NCBI GenBank assembly: GCA_002150815.3
Contig: NDFF03000222.1
Coordinates: forward strand, 49,613 to 113,612
Direction: 5' to 3'
Source: Grammothele lineata
Taxonomy: Eukaryota > Basidiomycota > Agaricomycetes > Polyporales > Polyporaceae
Length of the DNA stretch: 64,000 nt
Part shown: positions 33,851-45,159 of the stretch, in pieces
Numbering within the stretch: position 1 is the first letter of the stretch
Layout: each line of letters begins with the position of its first letter
The notes under the pieces: model-generated
Seen by the model: the letters and a program-made list of their open reading frames with translations, nothing else
Database searches by the model: none
What the model was told of the DNA's origin: nothing
Translations under genes and position numbers: made by a program

Positions 33851-34231
33851 AACCCTTCAAAGACGATCAGCCTCGTACAATGGCAGGGACACGATACACG
33901 CCTCGTCTACACTCAATCTACAGCCTTGCGATAGAGTCTACTATATGCGGTGGTAACTTCAGTCGTCTCGACCTACGTGCTGCTATAAATAGTCGATTCG
34001 TTCTGAACCGAGATGAACTGAACTACCGGTTGACGTCCAAGACGGCGAAGTCGACAGTATCCACCGTTTTCCCGGCTACGCATTCCCACTCCGCACAGTA
34101 AGGACCTTAAGGAGGGGTGCCACTGCGCGTTCGTCTTCGGAGGCTCCTCCTCTTATCCTGCGTTCCGCACTGCACGCAGGAGTTTCCTCTCGTTCAGACG
34201 ACTGCAACACTCAAATAACTCAACCAGCAAC

Positions 34232-36707
34232 ATGTCAGTGAAGGAGAGCCCTATCCACATAGAGATGGTTGAGGAAGTTGCGGCGCTCTCAACGGGCGAG
34301 AAGCGCGACTTCACGGACACAGAGAACGATAAGCCCGTTTCCCCTCTGTCACTCACACCGGAGCAGGAGAGGAAGCTATGGAGGAAAATCGACCTGTCGC
34401 TTTTGCCCATGCTCACCCTCATGTACCTCTGCTCGTACCTAGACAGAGGTAATATCGGTATGTTAGGCCAGCCAGTCGTAGACGCATACACTTCGAACTC
34501 ACTTGCTATCAGGCAATGCTAAGCTGCAAGGCTTGGTCACGCAGCTGCATTTGGATGGGAACAAGTTCAACATTGCCTTAGTAAGTCAGTCAGTCTATAA
34601 CTCTCGTATGAGTGGCTCATCTCTCTTTGAAGACGATGTATTTTATTGTAAGCAATATGTGGCTTGGAGTACAGGACTCCAAGGTTTATCGAACGTTCGC
34701 CGATATACAGCCGTATTGTCTGTGCGAGTGTCCGTCAAAGTGCGTACTACTGCGTCGTCTGTAGGATCACGGGATTGATCTGCATATAAACAGCCTTGTA
34801 CTCAAGAAGTTTCGGCCGTCGAAATGGCTTCCAAGCATTACAGTGAGCTACGCGATTGTCCCTACGTCTTGCAAGCCGAGCTAATCGTTGCTGTAGATCC
34901 TGTGGGGTACGGTCATGTACGTACAGGTGCATTATCCTTGACCTAATGTGTCTGTCTGACGTTCTACACAGGACGCTTATGGGTCTCGTCAAGAGCTACC
35001 CTCAGCTTGTGGGCATGCGCGTGTGTCTAGGGGTTGCGGAAGCAGGTCTATATCCCGGCATCGTGTACTAGTAAGTACTTGTACATCGTGGCTCGTCTAC
35101 TACCGTGAATCTCATTATCTATTCATGTTGCAGCTTGTCTATTTGGTATCCCCGACACATGCTTCAGTTCCGTCTAGGTACCTTCTACGCGGGATCAACT
35201 TTGTCCGGAGCGTTCTCCGGGCTGCTCGCGTACGGAATCTCGTTCATGTCGGGACGCGGCGGGCTTCTCGGCTGGTCTTGGATTTTTGTATGTGAACATT
35301 CACCGCTCGTATTTATGGACGATACGAATGCCGATGTCCTGGTATACAGATTATTGAAGGTCTTCTGACCGTGGTTGTTGGAGTGATATCGTTTTTTGGT
35401 CAGTGGCCCCTTGACTCTCCTACTATCCCTTCTCTGACTACAGCGTTGTCAAGTGCTTGTCGACTTTCCTCAAACTGCGCATTTCCTCACGCCGGAAGAA
35501 CGCGCATTCGTGATTTACCGAAAGAGTACGCCCCTGTTGTTGCTATACTCGTCATATTACTTCATTCACAATCACACTGTGTGCTGTAGAATACGACAAC
35601 TCGTCCGTTGGTGAAGAGGAGCACTTCGAGCTCCGGCATATTCGCGAGGCACTTTTCGACTGGCAACTTTGGCTTCTGATACTCGTGTACATTTCGATCG
35701 TCTGTCCATGTGAGTACCATGTGCTACTTTCCCGCACTTGATATGCCTTCTGACTCTCATTACCGTAGTGTATGGCATCTCTCTCTTCCTTCCGTAAGTT
35801 CTTGTTGCTCTTCCACATATACGGGTGTCGTCTGATGAGTTGTGCCATTCACCAGATCCATCATTAACGGGTACGGCTTTTGCATACTCGAGACGTTCCA
35901 TCCACCCTGATGATTGCCTCTGAGCGCAGCTTCGGATTCAACGCCGCTATCTCGCAGCTCCTTACGGTTCCTCCCTACGTTGTTGCCAGTGAGTCTATGA
36001 GCACATCATTGAACTCTACCTAAAAGACGAAGTTGCACGACCGCTCTCCTACCTGCAGCTGCCCACATTCTACTGTGGGCAACATTGTCCGACCGCTACA
36101 AGATACGCTCCCCATTCATCTTCTCTGGGCTGGTGCTCGCTCTGGTCGGATTGTCTATCAACATCGCTGACGTGAGCATCGGGGTTAAGTATTTCGGTAC
36201 CTTCCTCCTTCTATCCGGTACGTACTCAGCGTGTCCGGGCACCGTCGTATGGTGAGTACGCCCCATCTGCTTACGCGTCAGCGCCATCACCTGATCATTC
36301 CCGACTGCACACAGGCTCGGTAATAACCTCTCAGGACACTACAAGCGTGGCGTAGGCATGGCACTCCAGGTCGGCATAGGCAACTTCTCCGGCGTGATCG
36401 CGTCGAACATCTACCGCTCTCAAGACGCGCCCCGCTACGTCTTTGGACGTACGTCCTCCCGTTACTCCAAGTTCCCTTTCTATGCGGCTAAATGGTATCG
36501 CTGTCTGCATCACCTCCAGACGCTCTGGAGCTGATGTTCGTTGGAATCGGGTTTATCTCGCTCCCCGTTACGGTGCTCATCTACAAGCGCATCAACGCGC
36601 AAAGAGACGCGGCCGTCAGAGACGCCAACGAGCGCGGAGTGAAGTACACGCCAGAGGAGTTGCGCAGGATGGGTGACCGTGCACCAGACTTCAGATACAC
36701 GTTGTAG
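34232..36707 (+). CDS. MFS6: Dal5-like transporter
   Basis: Array copy with start MSVKESPIHIEMVEEV and helix 1 CSYLDRGNIG. The short exon TMYFI is kept. The loop motif is FRPSKWLPSIT, shared with MFS7 (SKWLPS) and unlike the SRWLPG of MFS1-5, so MFS6 and MFS7 are sisters. Other marks are SIWYPRHMLQFRLGTF, GLLAYGISFMSGRGGLLGW, LWATLSDRYKIRSPF, LLSGTYSACPGTVVW and the terminal GDRAPDFRYTL. Junctions examined are intact. Upstream is class B spacer 1, where the CGATAA element before MFS2-5 has become a non-matching sequence; downstream is class B spacer 2. Substrate unknown. Confidence 0.93.
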
Positions 36708-36778
36708 ACGCATAACACGCCGAGTTGAAGCAACATACGAGTTGTGAGCCGCGACGCGTCTGAAGTGGGCTTGCCAGG

Positions 36779-36786
36779 TGACGTCA
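36779..36786. promoter_or_regulatory. TGACGTCA palindrome in class B spacer 2
   Basis: CRE/ATF-type octamer about 72 nt after the MFS6 stop, the same distance as after MFS5. Confidence 0.5.
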
Positions 36787-36849
36787 TGTCGCGTCTGAAA
36801 CATGCTCTAGGCGCCGGAGTTAACGGCCCGTGCGGCCGTCGGCGCCTCA

Positions 36850-37690
36850 TTTGATGCCAGCGCTCGGGCGTCCAAGACGCATGTCTCGTCCAATTCTCTC
36901 TCTACCGGATACCGTCGTCGCTTCTACGCAGTGTGCTTTCGGTTGCCTCATTATCGCTAGGTATCAAATTGAACACGAACGTTTCTTCAAGCAGTTTTGG
37001 ACGCTATCTAAGAGTGGCACGGCGCCCTATCCGCCCCTCGCTCCGCTGGCAACGCCGTCACGGTTGACCGCCGTGGCACCCTCTCGAAATCTTTATGTGG
37101 ATTACGCATGCCAGCAGCGAAGAGACCCTCGCCATCGGACAGTCTCTGCTCATGACCGTAGTTGACTACGCACTGACAACATCAGGCGTCGTCCTCGCCT
37201 TATAGGAACGAAGGTGCGTGCTAGCGTGGAGTCCGCCGTCTCCCAGATGACAGACTCTTCATGACAGCCACCTTTGCTGCGCAAGTTGACCTGTTCTTCA
37301 GGCACCGCCTACTGCACATGTGTTTTGCGCATTCAGAGCCTTGATTGCGCGCTGATCACGCGTCAGTCTTTGATCTTGATCGCTTCCTGTACCCCCCGCG
37401 GACTTTGACCGTGACTAGCTTCCGCTGTCGCCAAGTTTGTCTTCGCTCTGTTCGCGATTGTCGCATTTGCTCTAGAAGTCATCGACCCTGCTCGTTTCGC
37501 ACCGCCGTCCAGGCCTTCTCGTAAGTGAGCATTACGCGGTACTCTGCCTGACAGAGGGAAACGTTATCAGCGATTGAATAGTATTGTTGCAGGAACAAAA
37601 TCACTGGGCACTGCTTGCTACACATGTCACGGTATACTCATTACGGAACGTAGCCGACGGGGTCGGAGACCTTTCCGCGAGCGTCGCGCG
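36850..37690 (+). pseudogene. Eroded gene of unknown family, copy 2 (class B spacer)
   Basis: Second copy of the unnamed relic. Shared pieces are FKQFWTLS (near 36990), DYALTTSGVV with an ERR-GTGCGT splice context (37164-37215), and FALFAIVAFALEVIDPARF (near 37445). Stops interrupt it differently from copy 1. No family recognised. Confidence 0.55.
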
Positions 37691-38104
37691 ACTTGGAGTC
37701 AGGTAGAACACAACCTCCATAGAACCTCTCGCACCCTGTCGTGGAAATGTCATGGTCAATTCCTCGTGTACGCTCAGTCCGCACTATCCACGCGGCAGAG
37801 TCTGGAAATACTGTGGCAGTTTCAACCCCGTCATCCTCTGCGCCACTATAAATACTTTGTCCTCCTTCCTTCTGAACCGAGCTGATTTGCACTTCCAGTT
37901 GACGTCTAATATTGCAACATACGCAGCATCCACCATTTTACCGGCTACGCATTCCCACTCCGTAGAACCAGGACGTTAAAGAGTCGGCGTCGATGCGTGT
38001 TTGTTGCCGGACGCCCCCCTTCTTATCCAGCGTCTTGCACACGCGCACGATTCTACTGCTCTTCGTCGGACGACCACAACACTCAGAAGACGTGCCCATG
38101 CAAG

Positions 38105-40539
38105 ATGTCAGAGACGGCGAATCCTTTCCATCCTGAGGTGGTTGCAGAAGCCGCGGCGCTTTCAACCGTCAAGGAGTGCGACTTCGCGTACATGGACGAC
38201 GATAAGTCCGCACCCCCGCCGTCCCTCACCCCGGAGCAGGAGAGGAGGCTGTGGAGGAAGATCGACTTCTGGCTCATGCCCATGCTCACCGTCATGTACC
38301 TCTGTTCGTACCTTGACAGAGGTAACATTGGTACGTGGTTGACGGACTTGAAACGCACGTGGAGACTCAATCGTTCTCAGGTAACGCTAAGCTGCAAGGA
38401 CTGACGACGCAACTGAATCTGGATGGGAACAAGTTCAACATTGCCCTGGTAAGTACGCATGTCTACAACTGTTATGCGAGTTGCTGATCCGTCCTTGAAG
38501 ACGATGTATTTCATCGTGAGTGGTCCGCGGCTTAGACGTCAGATATCTCCTCACTAAGCGTTTGCCTTTTTACAGCCATACTGTCTGTGCGAGTGTCCAT
38601 CCAAGTGCGTAACAGATTGTCACCTCTAGGATGAAGGGATGAAACGTATGTGAGCAGCCTTGTACTCAAGAAATTCCGGCCGTCGAAATGGCTTCCAAGC
38701 CTCACAGTGAGTCCCGCTCTTCTCTACGTCTTGAGATTCGAACTCATGCGTTACTGCAGATCGTGTGGGGTACGGTGATGTGCGTCCACGCGTTCTATTG
38801 TTGGCAGAACATGCCCCTGATAGCCCTACAGGACGCTTATGGGTCTCGTCAAGAGTTACCCTCAGCTTGTTGGTACTCGCATCTGTCTCGGGGTTGCGGA
38901 AGCGGGTCTATTCCCAGGCATCGTATACTAGTAAGTGCTGGCGTGTCGCACCACACCTACTATTCCCGACAGAGCCGTTCATGCGTATACCAGCTTGTCA
39001 ATCTGGTATCCCCGACACATGCTCCAGTTTCGTCTTGGTATCTTCTACACTGGAACAAGTCTGTCTGGAGCGTTCTCCGGGTTGCTCGCGTTTGGAATCT
39101 CATTCATGTCCGGACGCGGCGGGCTTCTCGGCTGGTCGTGGATCTTCGTAAGTCAACTCGTAACGCTCATTATGCAAGGCGATATGAACGCTGATGCCCT
39201 GATATCTAGATAATTGAAGGTCTCTTGACTGTGGTCGTTGGACTTATCGCGTTCTTCGGTCAGTGAATTCATCACTCCCTTACGTTCTCTCTATTCGAAT
39301 CTCCACTAGTCCTCGTAGATTTCCCTCAAACGGCTCATTTCCTCACGCCTGAAGAACGCGCATACGTGATATATCGAAAGAGTGCGCCCACATCTTTCCT
39401 CTACTTTCCGTATATCGCCGTTCATTGCCCGTTGGAGAATACGACAACTCGTCAGTCGGTGAAGAGGAACATTTCGAGCTTCGGCATATTCGCGAGGCGC
39501 TTCTCGACTGGCAGATCTGGCTTCAGATACTCATCTACATGTCTGTCGTCTGTCCGCGTGAGTACCGCTTGGACTTTGTTCGCACTCCATAAAAGCTGAC
39601 TGTGCTCTTCCGGTAGTATTTGGCATTTCCCTTTTCCTTCCGTACGTTCCCATAGTTCCTCTGTACGTCTGGGCGCTGTCTTACGCGCTGTTCTCTAGAT
39701 CCATCATCAACGGGTATGGTTCTTGTACATTGACGCTATTTCACGCGCGCTGATTACGGCTTTCGAGTGTAGCTTCGGATTCAGCGCCGCTATCTCACAA
39801 CTTCTCACGGTGCCGCCATACGTCGTTGCCAGTGAGCCCATGCTCATACACTTTAGCCTCGCCTGCAGCAGCTGATACGACCACGCCCCTGCCCGTAGCT
39901 GCTCATCTCCTGCTGTGGGCTACACTGTCAGACCGCTTCAAGATGCGCTCCCCCTTCATCTTCGCTGGTCTGGTGTTAGCTATGATCGGACTGTCCATCA
40001 ACATCGCCGACTTGAGCATCGGCGCCAAGTACTTCGGTACTTTCCTCGTCGTATCTGGTATGTACGCGGCATGCCCGGGCACCGTCGCATGGTGAGCATA
40101 CTCCCACCGTGGTCGCGTCAATACGGACACCTGATCGTCCCCGTCTACATACAGGCTCGGGAATAACCTCGCGGGACACTACAAGCGTGGAGTAGGCATG
40201 GCGCTCCAGGTCGGCATAGGCAACTTCTCGGGCGCAATCGCCTCCAACATCTACCGCTCTCAAGACGCCCCCCGCTACATTCTTGGGAGTACGTCTTCGC
40301 ATTACTCCCGCCTCTAATTCATGTGTTTGACCGCATCTACGTTTGTGCCAGACGCGTTGGAGCTGATGTTCATCGGGATCGGGTTCATTGTGCTGCCTAT
40401 CACGGTGTTCACGTACAAGCGGATCAACGCGCAGAGAGACACGGCCGCCAGAGACGCCAATGAGCGCGGGATCAAGTACACACCTCAGGAGCTACGTAGA
40501 TTGGGAGATCGCTCGCCAGACTTCAGGTATACGTTGTAG
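38105..40539 (+). CDS. MFS7: Dal5-like transporter
   Basis: Last array copy, start MSETANPFHPEVVAEA; helix 1 VMYLCSYLDRGNIG; loop FRPSKWLPSLT as in MFS6; SIWYPRHMLQFRLGIF with a Thr-rich FYTGTSLSGAFSG variant of the usual FYGGATLAGAFSG; LLWATLSDRFKMRSPF; C-terminus GDRSPDFRYTL, where the other copies have GDRAPDFRYTL. An out-of-frame ATG lies 8 nt before the start. Junctions examined are intact. The upstream spacer is class B, but the downstream sequence returns to class A (CTCGCGACA-like block and degenerate CGGAC palindrome near 40839), showing the array's right end derives from an older class A unit. Confidence 0.93.
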
Positions 40540-41794
40540 GAATCAATGCTTATATGGAAGATATGGAGGAAATGTACGTTAAGATGCGGCGTCAGGAGGG
40601 CCCGCGTTGGAGGGCGAGGTGTGACCGGCTGGGTAGTTACTCATGTTGACTGTTCATACGGCTCGAATGCTATCTGATGCTCTTCGGAGGCAGACCGGGT
40701 CGCATCAAGCGCCGTGTATCGTGGTGATCGAAGCCAAGGGCTGCCTCCAACAAGAACGCGATGCACAAGGCCGACGGGCGCTAATATCACTTTGTAACGC
40801 GCATCATGTGATCGTGACGTTTCGCGACACGGGCCGCACGGACCAAGTCTCGGCGCTCAATCTTTTCTTGCCTTCTCCGTCCATCTGCCACTGACCGTTC
40901 TTCCCCCTTCTGCCCTGAGGAAGGCATGGAATGGACCGCACATTCGGTATCTACTTTGTATTGATACAAAAAGATGGCCACCGGCGTGTCGTAAATGGTC
41001 AGTCGTCGGAACTAATTCGAAGATGCCTGTACCCTGCTTACGTCCTTTCTCAGTTTGTAATATGCGTTCATGTGGTGCATAAAGGTCCCAAACAGTCTTC
41101 TCTCGCCTCCAGCCGCTATTCCGGCCGAGAGCAGCACTCGTTCCGCGACCGACGCAATTGTCCTCCTCTCCCTCGCGCGCACGCCGACTCTATGTCGAGC
41201 GTAAAAGCGCGACCTCCACAGTCACGGGTCACTATATGTGCATCAGGCGGGTGCCCCGGGTGAGCGACGTCGCGCATGGCTCCACTGCTTCTTCCGCTTC
41301 TGATCCTCCGCCGGTAGTGCATAGAAGTCCTCATCCGCCCTCCTGTGCGGTCGACGCCCTGGGCGAGACGCGGACCTTGCGGACGCGTCTGTCTCTCTTA
41401 GCCCCGAATGGAACCTCTTGCAGCATTCAAGTCGCATCGACCGGCTCTAGCGCGCCGCTACACGGCTCGACCCCTTCGGCCGCGCCGCGAGACCTCTACG
41501 AGGAGCTTACGAGCGGAAGCGAACGTCCGATCATCTGAGCTGCCGACCACGCGCGACCAGGAGCAGAAGGCCGCCTTTTTGGCAGCGGCAGGTCGGCCTT
41601 CCAATGGGCCCACTCCCCAGTACAAGGAACCATTCTCAGTGCTCGCTCTCCGTTCCCGCTGGCGCGCCCCGCTCAAGGCCGCTTCCCCGCCGGTATCACC
41701 TAACTCGATCCTTCGCGGATCGGATTGACTCATTTCCGCTGCAAGTATATAAAGTACACTGGAGGGATGCTGCAGGGATCACAGCGACGGCAAC
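40540..41794. other. Class A-like spacer and GH92-2 promoter
   Basis: The first 450 bp resemble the class A spacers, with ATCATGTGATCGTGACGT and GCACGGACCAAGTC. The remainder is GC-rich, without a supported gene, and ends in the GH92-2 TATA box. Confidence 0.5.
41746..41753 (+). promoter_or_regulatory. TATA box of GH92-2
   Basis: TATATAAA, 42-49 nt before the GH92-2 start codon. Confidence 0.6.
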
Positions 41795-44700
41795 ATGCTG
41801 CCCTCCCTGCTTATAGCCCTTCTTGGCTTTACCGCTTCAGCACAGTCTTCGCCCCGAGCCTTTCCAAAGGCATCGGTGACGAACGGGAAGAGGGCGGACG
41901 TACCTATCCCTGACCCCGCGAGCCTCGTCAACCTGTTCATAGGGACGACCAGCTCAGGACATGCTTTCCCTGGTACGTCCACGACCTTCTGCATTCCCTA
42001 CGGTATGCTCATACAACATGTATGTTGTGCATTCCAGGCGTCACCCTTCCCCATGGCATGGTCAAAGTCGGCATGGACACTGACTCTCCAGACAACGTGC
42101 GTCTTGTTCGCTACCCCTCACAGTCCGCGCACTGATTATGAGCACCACCAGCACGCGGGCTATGATGCCAATCCAAGCTTCTCTGCAACCGGATTCTCTC
42201 AGCTCCACGACGACGGCACCGGCGGCGTATGTTTCTCGTTCCTCGTATCTGCTTTCCTGCTCACCACCGTGTTGCAGTCTGTCCCGCTGTCACTCTTCAA
42301 GATCTGGCCCTTCGGATCGTGCGGCAGCGACAACAGCTTCGAGGTGTGCCCGACCGACATCAACTCGCGCAAGGTCCTGCGCAAGACGCTCTCTAACGGT
42401 CCGTCTATGTCCGTTGGCGGGGCTTCCACCGTGACCGTTCTGATTCGCCCGCGCGTTGTCAGGTTCTCCCGACGATGCAGCGGAGCCGGGCTACTTCGCG
42501 TCTAATCTGGTGAGCGCTTCCGCTCGTGACGTCATCCCCTGCCTCTGCTGACGCGCTCGAAGTCGACCGACATCCGCGTTGAGCTCACGGCGACTCGGCG
42601 CACGGCGCTGCACCGGTGCGTCCATGAGGCCTACTCGAGTTCTCTGAGCTGAGGGCGCGCGCTAGGTACACATTCCCTTCGAACGTGACGATTCCGCGGC
42701 TTGTAGTCGACGTCACCAACGATGGCCAGCAGAGCAACTCGAACCCATCGTCCACATCGACTCTACCACCGGCCGCGTGACAGGTACTCCTCGTGCCCCT
42801 CCCATCCCGTGATCGTCGTCTGACGAGCCTCACTTACGCACAGCTGGCGCGACGTACGCAGCAAGCTTCGGCCCAGGGACGTACCGCGCGTACGCCTGCA
42901 TCGACTTCAAAGGCGACGGCTTCGACCTAGGCGCGCCCGCCGAGTTCGGGACCTACCTCGGCAACTCGCCCATCCGCGGGCTCGTCGACGGCATCCAGGA
43001 GTACACCGGGTACCGCTCCGAGTTGGGCGCGCTCCTCGGCTTCGGCCAGGACGGCAGCGGCTCGACCGCGGTCCTCGTCCGTGCGGGCGTGTCGTTCATC
43101 TCGACCGACCAGGCGTGCTCAAACGCCGAGGCTGAGATCCCGGACTTTGACTTTGATGGCGTGCGCGCGTCGACGCGCGCGACGTGGAACGAGCTCTTGG
43201 GGCGCATACAGGTCGAGACTGATAACGTGGACGACGACACGGTCGAGTTGTTCTACAGCTCGCTGTACAGGACACACATCTCACCTGCTGACTGTATGTT
43301 CAGCCTGTGTTTTAGCATGCGTAGACCGCCAGCTAACAACCACGCTGACAGATTCGGGCGAGAACCCGCTGTGGAACTCGACCGAACCCTACTATGACTC
43401 GTTCTATTGCAACGTAAGTGGGCTCCTGTCCATATCAGTGGTGGCATCTCTGACAAGTCAACGCAGTGGGACACATTCCGTACTCTCTACCCCCTCATGT
43501 CGCTGCATGACCCCGAGAACTTCGCGCGCATCGTCCGCGGGATGATCAACATCCAACAGCACGAGGGGTGGCTTCCCGAGTGCCGCGGTGCGACTGCGAA
43601 GCAGTGGATGCAAGGAGGAAGTGGTAGGTCTCTAGTTTGCATACGCGAAGTCAGGCTTCTCACTTTGACGGCAATCTAGACGGAGATCCCATTCTGGGAG
43701 AATTCTTCGTGAAGTACGTTCTCACTACCGCCATCCATGCTCCTTATGCTGAGAGCCTTCGTGATAGATTCGCCGACAAAGCCGCCGAACTCAGCGTCTC
43801 CCCCGACGACCTCTACAATGCCCTGCTCGCTGACGCCGAGGACCAATCCCCAGACTGGAACCTCCAGGGCCGGCAGGTGAACGTCTGGAAGTCGATGGGC
43901 TACATCCCGTTCGACATCATCGAGCCCGGTGGCGCGAACACGAAACAGGTCTCGCGCGCGCTCGAGTACGCGTTCGGGGACTTTGCGATCGCGCAGGTCG
44001 CGAAGCTGCTAAACAAGACGGACGACGCGACTAAGTACGCGGGCCGCGCGGGAAACTTTGTTAACCTATGGAACCCGAACACGACCGTCCCGGATGAGCC
44101 TTCCATCGTCGGCATGATGCAGGTAGGCAGAGTTGTATATGTGTGGGTCTCGGGCGGCTGAAGGCTAACGACGTTGTCGATGCTAGCCTAAGTTCCAGAA
44201 CGGCAGTTTCGGCTTTACGGACCCGCGCCACTGCAGCGTTCACGACCCTACCGGAGCGAACTGCTTCCTGTTCAACACGAACTTCGACGGGTACTACGAG
44301 GCGTCCCCTATTGTTGTAAGTAGTTCTGGCTTTTCTCTGTTGAACTCTGTCCTGACGTATCTGTCTAGTACTCTCAAGTATGTCTTCGCATACGACGTTC
44401 AGAAACGTAACTCACCGATGTCCTGCAGTTCGTCCCCCAAGATAACGCGAAACTGATTGAACTCCAAGGAGGCGCAGATGCGTTCATCTCTCGACTCGAC
44501 TTCATCTTCAACCAAGTGAGCATGAGATCACCCTCCTCAGTGCGCCTGAGACTTACAGCGGTGCATCGTAGGATTACTTCGACGTGACGGACGAGCCGTC
44601 TCAGCAGATTCCGTTTATGTATCACTACGCCAATGCACCCGGGAAGAGCACGCAACGCTCACGCCAGATCATTGCCGGTAACTTCACAGCCGCCATCAAT

Positions 44701-45159
44701 GGTCTCCCCGGGAATGACGGTACGTTATTCTTCGACGCCTTCCTTCTCGTCTCACTAATACGTCTTTCTCCAGACTCCGGCGCCATGGCCAGCTACGCCG
44801 CCTTCTACCTCGCAGGCCTCTATCCCGTACCCGCCACCCGCCAGTACCTCCTCTCCTCCCCCTTCTTCCCCTCCATCTCCTTCTTCAACCCGATCTTCAA
44901 CACCACCACGACCATCACCGCCACCAACTTCGCCGGCAACCCCTCAGACGGCACGGGCGGGACCGTGTTCGTGCAGAACGTGACGATCGACGGGCAGCCC
45001 GCGCCCTCGAACTGCTTCCTCGAGTGGGACGTGTTCGAGCGCGGGGCGACCGTCGAGCTTACGCTTACCGACGACATCAACGTGACGTGCGGAGGCGCGA
45101 GCGGGAACGGGACTGACGCGCTCCCGCCGTCGTTGTCGACAGGCGGGTTTGGGCTGTAG
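41795..45159 (+). CDS. GH92-2: secreted alpha-1,2-mannosidase family protein with apparent 1-bp frameshift
   Basis: Second GH92 enzyme. Start MLPSLLIALLGFTASAQ is a clean signal peptide, so secretion is likely. Landmarks are VNLFIGTTSSGHAFPG, LPHGMVKVGMDTDS, ATGFSQLHDDGTGG, SLFKIWPFGSCG, WNSTEPYYDSFYCN, GWLPECRGA, DEPSQQIPFMYHYA and GNDDSGAMASY, ending LPPSLSTGGFGL. Relative to GH92-1, the exon encoding VTNDGQQSNS is one base short near 42744-42748 (a run of three C where four would keep frame), after which the homologous PIVHIDSTTGRVT continues in another frame. Everything downstream is intact, so this is either a very recent lesion or an assembly error in a C run. A 9-nt exon (44369-44377, YSQ) is present that is fused to its neighbour in GH92-1. 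Third positions are markedly GC-rich. Confidence 0.92.

Larger units (their letters stand above)
18000..40540 (+). repeat. Tandem segmental array of six MFS units
   Basis: Six MFS genes start at 18908, 22556, 26770, 30422, 34232 and 38105, giving periods of 3648, 4214, 3652, 3810 and 3873 bp. Exons, short introns and upstream blocks are all recognisably related, so the copies arose by duplication rather than independent capture. Gaps 1-3 carry GH92 3' relics; gaps 4-5 carry a different eroded gene. Confidence 0.93.

Noticed and set aside
42360..42505. Apparent frameshift in GH92-2 after RKTLSNG
   Set aside because: Explained by an intron GTCCGT...GTCAG; the next exon gives SPDDAAEPGYFASNL, the same structure as in GH92-1.
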